From positions 1-64,000 of the forward strand of contig JAISBU010000058.1 of the NCBI GenBank assembly GCA_031266015.1: a DNA stretch of 64,000 nucleotides, read 5' to 3'. The position numbers and the translations under genes were made by a program. The first letter of the stretch is position 1; the number at the start of each line of letters is the position of its first letter. Below, piece by piece: positions 8,426 through 18,012 of the stretch. The notes below the pieces were generated by a model. That model did not search any database and was not told the DNA's origin. It saw only the letters and a program-made list of their open reading frames with translations. Source of the stretch: Prevotellaceae bacterium. GTDB taxonomy: Bacteria > Bacteroidota > Bacteroidia > Bacteroidales > UBA932.

Positions 8426-9568
8426 ATGGAGTATAGCGATATTTTTATTCCCGTTAGCGAACATACCCAAGCTACCTATGCTGCGCGTTCATCAAAAGTG
8501 TTTGGCAATAGCATAAGGTTTGCCGTCAAAGAATTTGAGTGGGCTTGGTTACAAGGATTTAAAGTAGCCTTAATTGGTCTTCGTCGTCAGGGATCGCCCA
8601 ATAGTTTTCCACCCCTTCGTGAAGCCTTTTACTCTCTCTATCAACCGACAAAAGGCGTTGATATTATTGATCTTGGCGATGTTGAGATGGCAGGTCCGGG
8701 ATGTGGCGAAAAGGTAGAGTTTGCTCTTTACAAGCTGCTGGAGCAAGGAGTTTTTCCTTTGGTATTCTCAGAAAGTATGCGCTACTCGTACCTGCTTTAC
8801 TGCGCGCTAAAGGCATATCAAAAAACAGCTGCAGCCTCCTATATTCTTTCTGCTGCAAACCTTGGAGCAGTGCACGAGCCGCTGTCAGATGATAATTTTT
8901 TGGCGCACGCCCTGGTCGATTATGGAAAAGAGCTCTCGCACCTTTCAGTGCTAGGATACCAAAGCTACTTGACCTCTCCGGACGATATTCGTCAGCTTAC
9001 GGCATTGTATTGCGAAACCCTGCGGCTTGGCCTTATCCGTGACGAAAATCGATTAGCAGAACCCCTGTTGCGCGATGCAGATATGCTATGCGCCGCGGTA
9101 AGTGCTGTGCGTCAAAGCGATGCGCCTGCTGCCACAGAGGCGTCTCCCAATGGATTTTATGCTGAGGAAATGTGTCGCCTGCTACGTTTTGCAGGCTTTT
9201 CGGACAAAATGAAAGGCTTTTACCTCGGGGGCTTTAACCTGACCCGGGATGTAAACTCACAGACAGCCAAGTTGTTGGCGCAAATGATATGGCATGTTGT
9301 TGATGGTATAGCCCATCGTGTGAATGAATATCCGGGGGATGAGGCTAAAAGTTGTCGGCGCTTGCAGGTGGAGTTGGGTGAGCAGCAGGATCAGCAGCTC
9401 GTGTTCTACCAAAGCAAAATTACCGACCGCTGGTGGATAGAAGTACCCATTGATGGCTCCGATCGAAAGCAGCTAATAGCCTGTTTGAAAGAAGATTATG
9501 ACCAAGCCTCGCATTTTGAGATTCCCGATCGGTGGCTTTGGTTTCTCAAAAAATCAACGCTGTGCTAG
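8426..9568 (+). CDS. Arginase/formimidoylglutamase-fold protein with degenerate metal site
   Basis: A 380-residue protein related to the Bacteroidota proteins annotated as formimidoylglutamase in the ureohydrolase superfamily. The fold-typical blocks are recognisable (VALIGLRRQGSP near 50; FPLVFSESMRYSY near 110; SYILSAANLGAV near 138; FYLGGFNLTRDVNS near 270), but the metal ligands of true ureohydrolases (GGxHS, DAHxD and SxDxD motifs) are absent at these positions. I therefore infer a non-catalytic homologue. It sits between topA and the T9SS operon; I recall a similar order in other Bacteroidota, which would suggest an envelope or T9SS link, but no function is known. Confidence 0.7.
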   Translation: MEYSDIFIPVSEHTQATYAARSSKVFGNSIRFAVKEFEWAWLQGFKVALIGLRRQGSPNSFPPLREAFYSLYQPTKGVDIIDLGDVEMAGPGCGEKVEFALYKLLEQGVFPLVFSESMRYSYLLYCALKAYQKTAAASYILSAANLGAVHEPLSDDNFLAHALVDYGKELSHLSVLGYQSYLTSPDDIRQLTALYCETLRLGLIRDENRLAEPLLRDADMLCAAVSAVRQSDAPAATEASPNGFYAEEMCRLLRFAGFSDKMKGFYLGGFNLTRDVNSQTAKLLAQMIWHVVDGIAHRVNEYPGDEAKSCRRLQVELGEQQDQQLVFYQSKITDRWWIEVPIDGSDRKQLIACLKEDYDQASHFEIPDRWLWFLKKSTLC

Positions 9569-9689
9569 ATGAAACGAGCATTAGTTGTATTTACTGGCAG
9601 CGGTGTTAAAAATAACTAAAAGCAACGAGGTAGTTTTATATTCCTCAAAAACAAGATTTTTGAACAAGCCCTGTTTATAAACTTTATAG

Positions 9690-9697
9690 TACCTTTG
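9690..9697 (+). promoter_or_regulatory. -7 promoter box TACCTTTG of the T9SS operon
   Basis: A perfect TAnnTTTG match 49 bases upstream of the porP ATG. All five genes downstream are co-directional with gaps of 16-50 bases, so this is the likely main promoter of the porP-gldKLMN operon. Confidence 0.6.
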
Positions 9698-9745
9698 CCC
9701 GTAAGCCAAGTAGGCAACGTGGCTACCTGTGAAACTGATTTTTAC

Positions 9746-10687
9746 ATGAAGAAAACTATCTGCACAGGTCTTTTGCTGCTGTGCACCCATGTTTTGTTCG
9801 CTCAGCACGATTCGCAGATTAGTCAGTACGTGTTCAATCAAGTTCTAATAAATCCTGCGTACGCCGGCAGCACAAATATGATGGAAGCGTCAATGCTGCA
9901 ACGCACGCAGTACATGGGGTTCAAAGGGGCTCCTACTACGTGGAGGCTGGCTGTAGCCTCTCCATTTCGGTTGTTGGACGCGGATCATGGCGCTGCATTT
10001 ACCATGATGAGCGATAAGATAGGGTACTTTGACAAGATGGACTTTAACTTTAGCTACGCTTACTGGTTTGATTTGAAGGATCAAAGTGCCAAGTTGGGTG
10101 TGGGAATATCGCTGGGTGGTACATCGTACAAGATAAGCCCCCCGGCAGATTGGGCAGGTCTCAACGATGAGGCTATTCCCACGCAGGCCGAGTCGTCATC
10201 GGTGGGGTTTGATATGGGGTTGGGCGTGTACTACAAGCATGAGAGTTACTTCGGGAGCTTATCTTGTTTACACTTGAACCAGCCAAAAGTGTTGAAGCTG
10301 GAAAGCGGAGGCAAGGCTCTGCAAGTTGATAGGACGTTCTATTTAAGCGGTGGCTATACCTGGCAAACCACTGAAGAGTTTGAAGTGCAACCTACTGGTT
10401 TGCTTATGGTTAGCACATTTACAAGACCACAATTCGGACTTGGGGTCAACGTGTACTACATGCAAAAGTACAATGTGGGACTTGCATACAGGGTGATGGA
10501 TGCGATTACGGTGTCCTTTGGTCTGGCAATAGACGAGTCGTTTAGATTCGGTGCGGCGTATGAGTACCCGCTCTCAAAATTACTGGGTTCAAATGGCGGT
10601 ACGTTTGAGGTTTTTGCCAATTACGCATTTGAAATAAAACTTCCGAAGAGGAAAGAAAAGAGATACAAGAGCATAAGATTTTTATAA
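9746..10687 (+). CDS. porP: Type IX secretion outer-membrane protein PorP/SprF family
   Basis: A 313-residue predicted outer-membrane beta-barrel. The start chosen is ATG 9746, which gives a clean signal peptide (KKTICTGLLLLCTHVLFAQ) followed by the family hallmark QISQYVFNQVLINPAYAGS; an upstream in-frame start would add 17 non-signal residues. Repeated amphipathic strands rich in Tyr, Phe and Gly follow and the C-terminus is basic. SprF/PorP proteins work with the GldKLMN core; several paralogues occur per genome and some attach effectors to the surface or motor. Here it is first in the operon and 16 bases before gldK, which argues for the core PorP. Confidence 0.92.
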   Translation: MKKTICTGLLLLCTHVLFAQHDSQISQYVFNQVLINPAYAGSTNMMEASMLQRTQYMGFKGAPTTWRLAVASPFRLLDADHGAAFTMMSDKIGYFDKMDFNFSYAYWFDLKDQSAKLGVGISLGGTSYKISPPADWAGLNDEAIPTQAESSSVGFDMGLGVYYKHESYFGSLSCLHLNQPKVLKLESGGKALQVDRTFYLSGGYTWQTTEEFEVQPTGLLMVSTFTRPQFGLGVNVYYMQKYNVGLAYRVMDAITVSFGLAIDESFRFGAAYEYPLSKLLGSNGGTFEVFANYAFEIKLPKRKEKRYKSIRFL

Positions 10688-10703
10688 ACACATACACTAC
10701 ACC

Positions 10704-12011
10704 ATGTGCTTTAAAAAACACAAATTTACATTGATGGTTGGCGCCCTTGTGGTGGTGCTGCTGGTTTGTTCTTCTGCCGATTTGGGAGGCGAGCTCATCG
10801 GAGTGCAAGGTAGGCAGGTTACCAAGAAGGAAATTCCTCCTTACGGTATGGTGCTTATCCCTCAGGGTAGCTTTAACATGGGCTTGAATGACCAGGACGC
10901 TATTACGGCAATGAATGCAATCACCACAACGACTTCGTTAGATGCATTCTGGATAGATCAAACCGAGATCACCAATAACGAGTATCGTCAGTTTATAAAG
11001 TATGTTTACGACTCCGTTTCCCGTCGTCTTTTGGGTGAGCAGTTTGATGAGTTTTTGATTATTGAGGATGCGTTGGGCAACCCGCTTGACCCACCCATGG
11101 TAAACTGGAAAACTCCGATTAATCCAAAAAATTCCGATTACATGGAGGTGCTGAATGCACTTTACATTCCACCCAGCCAAGGTTTGGGCTACAAGACCCT
11201 TAATACAGCCAAGCTGGTTTACGAGTATAAGTGGATTAACTATGATATTATACTTGGCAAGGGTCGTAATGCCGGAGTGGAAATAATGGAAAATGGGACA
11301 ACAGACGTGACGAAAGCCATTGTAGCAGAGCGAATTCCGGTATATCCTGATACCCTAGTGTGGTTGCGTGACTTTGACTTTTCTTACAACGATCCGTTTG
11401 CATTTCGCTACTACATACACCCTGCCTATGACGATTATCCTGTAGTGGGCGTAGACTGGAAGCAGGCTAAAGCCTTTGCCCACTGGCGTACAAAAACAAT
11501 GGAGGCTCACTGCGCCAAGAATGGTTTGTTTACTCCTCACGAGTACAGGCTTCCAACCGAGGCAGAGTGGGAGTATGCCGCACGTGGCGGTCTTGATCAG
11601 CAAATGTACCCCTGGGGCGGTCCGTATACTTACAACAAACAAGGTTGCTACTTGGCCAACTTTTTGCCACAGCGGGCCCGTTACGGTATAGATGGTGGTG
11701 CAAGAACTTTGCCGGTAGGTAGTTATCCTCCAAATGATTATGGTTTGTATGATATGGCCGGTAACGTGGCCGAATGGACTATTACCGCTTACGATGAGCA
11801 ATCCTACAAGTTTGTGAGCGCCATGAACCCTAACTACCAGTACAACGTGCAAGAAGGTGATCCAATCGCTATGAGGCGTAAGGTTATCAGAGGCGGCTCG
11901 TGGAAAGATATCGCCTACTTCCTGCAATGTGGCGCCAGAACATTCGAATATCAGGATACCACTAAGTCGTACATCGGTTTCAGGTGTGTACGTTCATACC
12001 TGGGCAAGTAA
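10704..12011 (+). CDS. gldK: T9SS ring lipoprotein GldK/PorK
   Basis: A 435-residue protein with an N-terminal hydrophobic segment ending in a lipobox-like LLVCSS (acylated Cys at about 22) and a formylglycine-generating-enzyme-like (SUMF1) fold: MVLIPQGSFNMG near 50, YRLPTEAEWEYAARGG near 285, GNVAEWT, KVIRGGSW and IGFRCVRSYLG at the end. GldK/PorK forms the periplasmic ring with GldN/PorN under the outer membrane. The fold is used structurally here and catalysis is not expected. Second gene of the operon. Confidence 0.95.
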   Translation: MCFKKHKFTLMVGALVVVLLVCSSADLGGELIGVQGRQVTKKEIPPYGMVLIPQGSFNMGLNDQDAITAMNAITTTTSLDAFWIDQTEITNNEYRQFIKYVYDSVSRRLLGEQFDEFLIIEDALGNPLDPPMVNWKTPINPKNSDYMEVLNALYIPPSQGLGYKTLNTAKLVYEYKWINYDIILGKGRNAGVEIMENGTTDVTKAIVAERIPVYPDTLVWLRDFDFSYNDPFAFRYYIHPAYDDYPVVGVDWKQAKAFAHWRTKTMEAHCAKNGLFTPHEYRLPTEAEWEYAARGGLDQQMYPWGGPYTYNKQGCYLANFLPQRARYGIDGGARTLPVGSYPPNDYGLYDMAGNVAEWTITAYDEQSYKFVSAMNPNYQYNVQEGDPIAMRRKVIRGGSWKDIAYFLQCGARTFEYQDTTKSYIGFRCVRSYLGK

Positions 12012-12046
12012 GAGAAGCTAGTTCGGTAATTTTTAAATGCTACCAA

Positions 12047-13078
12047 ATGGGAAACTTTACACAAAGTAAGGGTTGGAAAAATTTCATGGGAAAGCTGTAC
12101 GGATTTGGTGCGGCAATCGTAATTGTAGGCGCTCTGTTTAAGCTTATGCACTGGCAGGGAGCCGGTGTCATGCTTACCTTGGGTATGTCTATTGAGGCAA
12201 TCATATTTGTGTTCTCAGCATTTGATCCCCCTCCCCACGAAACAGACTGGACTATTGTATTTCCCGAGCTGGGCAAAGGACATGCTGCTGAGGCAGCAGA
12301 AAACTCAAATGAGGAGGGAGGTTCATCATCATCTCGTAGAAAAAAAGGCGGCGCTACATCCGATTCGAATTTGGCTGTGGCAGCCGCTGCTGATGCTGCC
12401 ACGATAGATTTGAGTAGTATTGATACAAAGAAGCTTGCCGATGGCATAAATAAGCTGGGGCAGACTGCAAATGAGTTGAGTGACTTGTCTGTTACAGTTG
12501 CCGCGGCAAGTGTGCTTTCGGAAAAAATACAGCAAGCTTCAACCTCTGTGGCGAGCTTCTCGGATTTCTACGAGCAATCATCACAGGTGCTGTCAGAGTC
12601 GGTAAATATACTTTCGGGCAGCTACCAAAAGGCTGCGGAAACAGTGCTTGCTTCCAGCAAGCAGGCCGGCGATAAGATTATAGATTCTACAAAGCAGGTT
12701 GCCCGGGCTGCAGAGTCTGCCGCAGATAGCTTTGCAGCGACATTTACTTCTATTGACCAGCAAGTAAAGATAACTTTGGATGAATTGAAGCATGGTAATG
12801 CCGGATACAGCAAGCATTTGGAGTCATTGAATAAAAATATAACGGCGTTGAATACGGTGTACGAAATACAGGCACACGAAGCTGTGAAGTACCAAAAAAA
12901 TAGCGTGGAAATGGGTAAGCAGCTGGAGTCTTTTGTTACGGATTTGCATAAGTCGGCAGAAGAGAATCAGGCATTCCGTAAGGGTATTGCTCATCTTAAT
13001 GAGAACATTGTGGAGTTGAACTCTATTTATGGAAATATGCTTTCTGCAGTTCATTCAGCAACGACTAAGAAAAAGTAA
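12047..13078 (+). CDS. gldL: T9SS motor protein GldL/PorL
   Basis: A 343-residue inner-membrane protein. The start is ATG 12047 (MGNFTQSKGWKNFMGKLYGF); an upstream in-frame start is not credible. Two transmembrane helices (about 17-35 and 41-59) are followed by a long cytoplasmic region with Ala/Ser-rich coiled-coil sequence. E50 in the second helix (LGMSIEAIIF) corresponds to the membrane-embedded glutamate required for proton-driven rotation in characterised GldL proteins. With GldM it forms the proton-powered motor of the T9SS. Confidence 0.95.
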   Translation: MGNFTQSKGWKNFMGKLYGFGAAIVIVGALFKLMHWQGAGVMLTLGMSIEAIIFVFSAFDPPPHETDWTIVFPELGKGHAAEAAENSNEEGGSSSSRRKKGGATSDSNLAVAAAADAATIDLSSIDTKKLADGINKLGQTANELSDLSVTVAAASVLSEKIQQASTSVASFSDFYEQSSQVLSESVNILSGSYQKAAETVLASSKQAGDKIIDSTKQVARAAESAADSFAATFTSIDQQVKITLDELKHGNAGYSKHLESLNKNITALNTVYEIQAHEAVKYQKNSVEMGKQLESFVTDLHKSAEENQAFRKGIAHLNENIVELNSIYGNMLSAVHSATTKKK

Positions 13079-13128
13079 AGGGGACCACTGGAGTAATTTT
13101 TAATTTGACAAAATAGAAATTCTAGACT

Positions 13129-14664
13129 ATGGCAGGTGGTGCAAAGGAAACCCCAAGGCAGAAAATGATTGGTGTGATGTATTTGGTGCTTACGGCAATG
13201 TTGGCATTGAATGTATCAGCTGAAGTTTTGAACGCCTTTAGACAGTTTGAAGAACGTCTTTCGCAAACGGTAAAGGTGTTTGGTGAGAAGAATGATGCCT
13301 TGGAAGTTACTTTTCGCGCGGCCAATGCTGAGAATAAAGACCGTGTAGGCCCTTGGCTTAATAAAGCTTTGAGTGTGAGAGAGTTATCCAGACAGATGGT
13401 GCGCTACATGGAAGATATTAAGGTGGAGCTGGTAAGAGCGGGAGATGGACCTGATGCTCCTGCGGTTGTAAACAATGAGGTTGTAGGTAATCTTATAGTA
13501 AATCTTTCTAATACCGATGCCAGCAGCCACGTTATGATAAATAATGGACGCGGCAAGGAGTTAAGGGCTAAGATTGCAAGCTGTAAAAACGATTTACTTA
13601 AGCTGGTACACCCTTCGGCAAAGGGAGTAATAGCAAACTTGGAGGAAACCTTGGCTACTCCGGATATTGTTTCGGATAATACGCCTAAATCATGGGAAGT
13701 TGCCAACTTTTCGGATTTACCTTTAGTTGCGGCAGTGCCTATTTTGACAAAGCTGCAGCTGGATATTATAAATTGTGAGGAAGATGTGATGTCATACTTG
13801 CTTAGCCAGGCCGATGTTGGTACAGTTAAGATTGATAATTTTGATCCCGTTGTTCAACCCGTTTCTGACTACGTGATTAGAGGTGGTGAGTTTGAAGCAA
13901 AAATATTTTTGGCAGCATCCGATAGGTCACTTAAGCCAACGATTGTGGTGAACAATCAAACGCTTAAAACAGTTGATGGGAAGGCGCAGTATAGAGTGTC
14001 GGCTAACAACGTTGGAGAGCAGCAGCTAAGGGGTACAATTACGCTGAATGGAAAGCCTTATCCGTTTACATACAAGTACATGGTGGCTGAGCCAAATGTG
14101 GTTGTTTCTCCCGCTAAAATGAACGTTCTTTATCGTGGAGTTGAAAACCCGATTGATATTTCGGCAGCAGGTATTCCGGATAACAAAATCAGCATAAATA
14201 TTAGCAACGGAACGCTGGCCCGTCAAGGTGGACAGTATATTATTAAGCCGGGCGCCGGTAACACCTGCGAGGTAATGGTAACGGCTGAAATCAACGGCAT
14301 TAGAAATAATATGGGGAAAAAAATATTCCGTATTAAGAATGTACCAGTGCCTGTGCCGGAGCTGGATGGTATTAGCGGAAAAATTGCAAGCCGCGGGCAG
14401 CTGATGTCTTCACAGGGCATCAGAGCATCTATGCCACCCGATTTTGATTTTGATTTGAAATTTACCGTGAGGTCGTTTATTGTTTCTGCTACGATTGACG
14501 GTTATGTCCGAGAGGCAGAGTCCAACGGACAAATGTTCTCTGAAAGGCAAAAGCAAATTGTAAGCAAATTGCAGCCCGGACAACGGTTGACTGTTACGGA
14601 AATAAAAGCGCAAGGGCCGGCAGGCGTAGTTGATTTGCCGGACTTGAGCATTAAGGTAAGATAG
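13129..14664 (+). CDS. gldM: T9SS motor protein GldM/PorM
   Basis: A 511-residue protein with one N-terminal membrane helix (MIGVMYLVLTAMLALNVSAE, about residues 12-31) and a long periplasmic part that in known structures forms a dimeric rod of four domains. The N-terminus MAGGAKETPRQKMIGVMYL is highly typical. The helix pairs with GldL in the motor, and the C-terminal domains (from about residue 400, PVPELDGISGKIAS) reach the GldK/GldN ring. It lies 50 bases after gldL and 28 before gldN. Confidence 0.96.
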   Translation: MAGGAKETPRQKMIGVMYLVLTAMLALNVSAEVLNAFRQFEERLSQTVKVFGEKNDALEVTFRAANAENKDRVGPWLNKALSVRELSRQMVRYMEDIKVELVRAGDGPDAPAVVNNEVVGNLIVNLSNTDASSHVMINNGRGKELRAKIASCKNDLLKLVHPSAKGVIANLEETLATPDIVSDNTPKSWEVANFSDLPLVAAVPILTKLQLDIINCEEDVMSYLLSQADVGTVKIDNFDPVVQPVSDYVIRGGEFEAKIFLAASDRSLKPTIVVNNQTLKTVDGKAQYRVSANNVGEQQLRGTITLNGKPYPFTYKYMVAEPNVVVSPAKMNVLYRGVENPIDISAAGIPDNKISINISNGTLARQGGQYIIKPGAGNTCEVMVTAEINGIRNNMGKKIFRIKNVPVPVPELDGISGKIASRGQLMSSQGIRASMPPDFDFDLKFTVRSFIVSATIDGYVREAESNGQMFSERQKQIVSKLQPGQRLTVTEIKAQGPAGVVDLPDLSIKVR

Positions 14665-14692
14665 GAACTTTTATACAAGAATATATTTTCTT

Positions 14693-15667
14693 ATGAAAAG
14701 AATTTCAATAGCTATTTGTTGCTTGTCGGCCCTGCTATTGGGTTTGGCGGTAACAGCAAAAGCTCAGTCCAACATAGGTAGGACGGCGACTCCCGGAGAT
14801 AGACAACCGCAGGCCTCTCAGGGCGGTAGCGCTACAGCGTCAAAACCGGGAGAGCATAAGCGCAGCTTGGCTACTGATGGTTTGTTCAACAGGCAGACTA
14901 TCGCAACCAAGGAGCCTATGCCTTACCCCCGTATTCGTGAGGCAGACGTAATTTGGTCTAAGCGAATTTGGCGTGTAATTGACTTGCGTGAGAAGTTGAA
15001 CCTTCCGCTGTACTACCCAACAATGGAAATGGCTTTGCGTAAGAGTTTGATTCAGACTTTGGTTGAGGCTGTTCGTTCCGGAGAACTTCGTGCTTTTGAT
15101 CCGGACGAGGATGATGAGTTTACAACGTTGATTACTCCCGAAGACCTGAGCAAGAAGTTTGACGCTATAGATAAGACGGTAAAGCGTGCCAAAATGGACG
15201 GTACGGGAGACACCACCATTGTTGAGCGTGGGGAGTATAACTGGGAGCAGGTACGTGAAATCTTGATAAAAGAAGACTGGTTTTTTGATAAGCACTACTC
15301 AAAAATGTTTGTGCGCATAGTGGGTATTTGCCCCATACGCGTATACAAGAAACCCTTGCAGGGCGCCGGCAATGAGGATGATGAAGGCGAAGAGCAAAAG
15401 AAGCAGCTGTTTTGGGTAAGCTATGATGAGGCGCGTCCGGTGTTGGCCCGTACTCCATCGTATGTTCCTAATAACGATGCTACGAACCTGTCTTTTGATG
15501 ACGTTTTTAATGCCCGCAGATTCTCATCTTACATTCAGAAAGAGTCTAACGCGCATAACAACCGCAGCGTTGCTACCTATACCCCGAATGGTTACGCAGC
15601 CTTGCTGGAATCTGAAAGAATTAAGAACTCTATCATGACTTGGGAGCACGATCTTTGGGAGTATTAA
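14693..15667 (+). CDS. gldN: T9SS ring protein GldN/PorN
   Basis: A 324-residue periplasmic protein with a signal peptide (KRISIAICCLSALLLGLAV, cleavage after AKAQ) and a Gly/Ser-rich linker. The typical GldN core follows: DVIWSKRIWRVIDLREKLN near 83, FDPEDEFTTL-like block near 140, REILIKEDWFFDKHYSKMFV near 190. It pairs with GldK in the outer-membrane-associated ring. Last gene of the operon, closed by a terminator at 15692. Confidence 0.95.
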   Translation: MKRISIAICCLSALLLGLAVTAKAQSNIGRTATPGDRQPQASQGGSATASKPGEHKRSLATDGLFNRQTIATKEPMPYPRIREADVIWSKRIWRVIDLREKLNLPLYYPTMEMALRKSLIQTLVEAVRSGELRAFDPDEDDEFTTLITPEDLSKKFDAIDKTVKRAKMDGTGDTTIVERGEYNWEQVREILIKEDWFFDKHYSKMFVRIVGICPIRVYKKPLQGAGNEDDEGEEQKKQLFWVSYDEARPVLARTPSYVPNNDATNLSFDDVFNARRFSSYIQKESNAHNNRSVATYTPNGYAALLESERIKNSIMTWEHDLWEY

Positions 15668-15691
15668 GGTTGAGATTTAAAGATTTAGCAT

Positions 15692-15726
15692 AAAAATCCG
15701 AGAGCGAATTGCCCTCGGATTTTTTA
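15692..15726 (+). terminator. Terminator of the porP-gldKLMN operon
   Basis: AAAATCCGAG and CTCGGATTTTTT form a strong stem around AGCGAATTGCC, followed by a T run. Because the stem is flanked by A and T runs it can also serve the convergent proB transcript. Confidence 0.85.
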
Positions 15727-15758
15727 TGGACTTTTTGGCTCATTTTTAAGTGGCAAAT

Positions 15759-16832
15759 TTATAGAAGGTAGAGGTAGTTGTAGTGAATTAGCTCCTTTTC
15801 GCCTTTTTTGCCCATAATTTGCCTGGCTTTGATGCTGTCGCAAGTTACCTTGCCTATGCCGACGCTCGTTCCTTTTTCGTCAAGAATTTGCACTACGTCG
15901 TCTTTCATAAACTCCCCCTCTATACCTACTACTCCTACCGGTAGTAGGCTAACGGCGAATTTTTGAAGTGCATTCTTAGCGCCTTCGTTAATAATTATTG
16001 AGCCGCGGGCGAAGGTTTGTGAGTTGCCTATCCATTTTTTTACGCTTGATGGATGTTTTGCCGAAGGAATAAATTGTGTGCAAATTGGTTTTTCGGGCGA
16101 TAGCATTAAGTCAACCAGCATGTTTGGTTTTTTACCATTGGCAATAAATACCGCTGTGCCATTGCCGGCAACCTTCTGTGCTATAGCTGTTTTAGTAAGC
16201 ATGCCGCCGCGTCCGAATTCGGATTTGGCCGCTTGAATATAGGTAGATAAGTCTTCTTTTGCGCTATGAATTTCTCGAATTACCTGTGCGCTGGGGTCGC
16301 CGGGCGAACCGTTGAAAATACCGTCAATATTGCTGAGCATGATTAAGGCTTCGGCGTTCATCATTTCGCTGATAAGCCCCGATAGCTCATCGTTGTCAGT
16401 AAACATAAGCTCGGTTACCGATACGGTGTCGTTCTCGTTTACAATGGGAATTACCTTGTAGTCGAGCATGGTGGCCATGCAATCGTACATGGTGAGGTAG
16501 TGGCGGCGCGAACGGAAATTCTCCTTGGTGGTAAGCACTTGTCCGCAAAATATATCGTGCTTGCGGAACTGGTCGTAGTAGTGGTTTATGAGCTTGGCTT
16601 GTCCTACGGCGGAAAATAGCTGTCGTGCTGCTACCGTATCCAGCTTTTTCCCCGGCTTAATTTCGCTACGACCGGAAGCCACTGCTCCGGAGGAAACCAG
16701 TATAACCTCTACGCCTTTTTTGTGGAGAGTTGCAACTTGTTCTACTAAACTTTCGAGCTGCTTGACATCAAGTGTGCCATTGGGCTGGGCGAGCACATTG
16801 CTGCCTATTTTTACAGTGATGCGTGAATACAT
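15759..16832 (-). CDS. proB: Glutamate 5-kinase
   Basis: A 357-residue enzyme that phosphorylates glutamate in the first step of proline synthesis. The amino-acid-kinase domain shows ITVKIGSNVL at the N-terminus, VILVSSGAVASG near 45, VIPIVNENDTVSV near 130 and GRGGMLTKTAIA near 208. A C-terminal PUA domain (about 275-357, ARGSIIINEGAKNAL) is present as in E. coli-type ProB. proC lies 120 bases upstream on the same strand; proA is not in the window. Confidence 0.95.
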   Translation of the reverse strand: MYSRITVKIGSNVLAQPNGTLDVKQLESLVEQVATLHKKGVEVILVSSGAVASGRSEIKPGKKLDTVAARQLFSAVGQAKLINHYYDQFRKHDIFCGQVLTTKENFRSRRHYLTMYDCMATMLDYKVIPIVNENDTVSVTELMFTDNDELSGLISEMMNAEALIMLSNIDGIFNGSPGDPSAQVIREIHSAKEDLSTYIQAAKSEFGRGGMLTKTAIAQKVAGNGTAVFIANGKKPNMLVDLMLSPEKPICTQFIPSAKHPSSVKKWIGNSQTFARGSIIINEGAKNALQKFAVSLLPVGVVGIEGEFMKDDVVQILDEKGTSVGIGKVTCDSIKARQIMGKKGEKELIHYNYLYLL

Positions 16833-16952
16833 TATCGGCTACTATTCAAGGTTCAAGATAATTTAGGGGGATTTGATAACTTTTGTCTTTCCCGACCCGG
16901 GAATGAACAACGGCTGCCGTGGTGTAGTTTTATTCTGTATTTTTTGAGCCTC

Positions 16953-17723
16953 TTACATGGAAGTTTTAAGCGCTTTGATAATTGAGCTGCTAAAACCAGC
17001 GTGCTCCAACTCGTTTAATCCTTTTATTGTTAAGCCATTAGGGGTTGTTACTTTGTCTATTTCTACCTCCGGATGTTGTCCGGATTGTTGTAGTAGCAAG
17101 GCTGCACCGAGTAACGTTTGTAGCACAACTTCTTTGGCAGAATCCGGCGTGAAGCCCAGCTCAACTCCTGCGCGCATTGACGCGCTGATGTAGCGCATGG
17201 CGTAAGCAATGCCGCATGATGCCAGCGATGTTGCTGCTGACATTTGCTTTTCGGGTATTTGCAGCACCTTGCCTGATGCCGAGAATAAGTCGGCTACCAT
17301 TTGCTCTTGCTCTTTGCTGGCGTTAAGTGAGCTGATGAAGGTCATGCTTTGCTCTATGGCAATGGCTGTGTTGGGCATAATACGAAACAACGAGCGTCCG
17401 GCGCCGCACTCCGTGTCGAGCGTGTCAAGGGTCAATCCTGCCACCACAGAGGCAAGCATGGTTGCGGGCTTCATGGAGGTGCGCACTTTGTGCAGCACCT
17501 CCTGCGCAAGCCAGGGCTTTACGGCAAGAATGAGCAGGTCGGCAGCTTGGGCGGCTTCAACGTTGCTGTTGGTGGTTTTTACTCCTAAATCCGCGCATGT
17601 TGCTAAGGCTTTTTCGTTGGGATCGGCAACAAAAATGTTTGCCGGCTCCTGCTGTTTGCTTTGTATTAGCCCACGTACGATGGCGCCTCCCATGTTTCCT
17701 GCGCCGATGATTCCGACTATCAT
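16953..17723 (-). CDS. proC: Pyrroline-5-carboxylate reductase
   Basis: A 256-residue enzyme for the last step of proline synthesis (P5C to proline with NAD(P)H). The start is ATG 17723 (MIVGIIGAGNMGGAIV); a longer frame starts with TTG at 17741 but the Rossmann GxGxxG should lie near the N-terminus. Other blocks are LLILAVKPWL, FRIMPNTAIAI and the dimerisation region LASCGIAYAMRY. It probably forms an operon with proB downstream. Confidence 0.93.
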   Translation of the reverse strand: MIVGIIGAGNMGGAIVRGLIQSKQQEPANIFVADPNEKALATCADLGVKTTNSNVEAAQAADLLILAVKPWLAQEVLHKVRTSMKPATMLASVVAGLTLDTLDTECGAGRSLFRIMPNTAIAIEQSMTFISSLNASKEQEQMVADLFSASGKVLQIPEKQMSAATSLASCGIAYAMRYISASMRAGVELGFTPDSAKEVVLQTLLGAALLLQQSGQHPEVEIDKVTTPNGLTIKGLNELEHAGFSSSIIKALKTSM

Positions 17724-18004
17724 AATACTGTTATTTTGCAAAAGAAAACGTTAGAATAATCCGGTGGTACTACCGTCGCTGTCAATGTCCTCAGAAGTTG
17801 ACGCTTCGGGAAGCCCCGGCATGCGCTATTTGTATATCGGCTGGCATAAACAGAGTTGTAGTAGTATGCTGGCAAAGATACGCAAATTAGCCTCTTGTCA
17901 GCGATTTTTGGTTAAAAACATTTTACTCGTTTATTAGTCAACTATTTTATTTTCAGAAAGTTATCGTTATTTGTATGGAGCGCTGATAATTCTGAAATCC
18001 TTAC

Positions 18005-18012
18005 TACCTTTG
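18005..18012 (+). promoter_or_regulatory. -7 promoter box TACCTTTG very close to a start codon
   Basis: A perfect TAnnTTTG match that ends only 6 bases before the ATG at 18019. Transcription would start at or just before the ATG, implying a leaderless or nearly leaderless mRNA for the methyltransferase gene. Confidence 0.5.

Noticed and set aside
9695-9745. Upstream start of PorP
   Set aside because: It would bury the signal peptide 17 residues inside the protein and begins within the promoter region.
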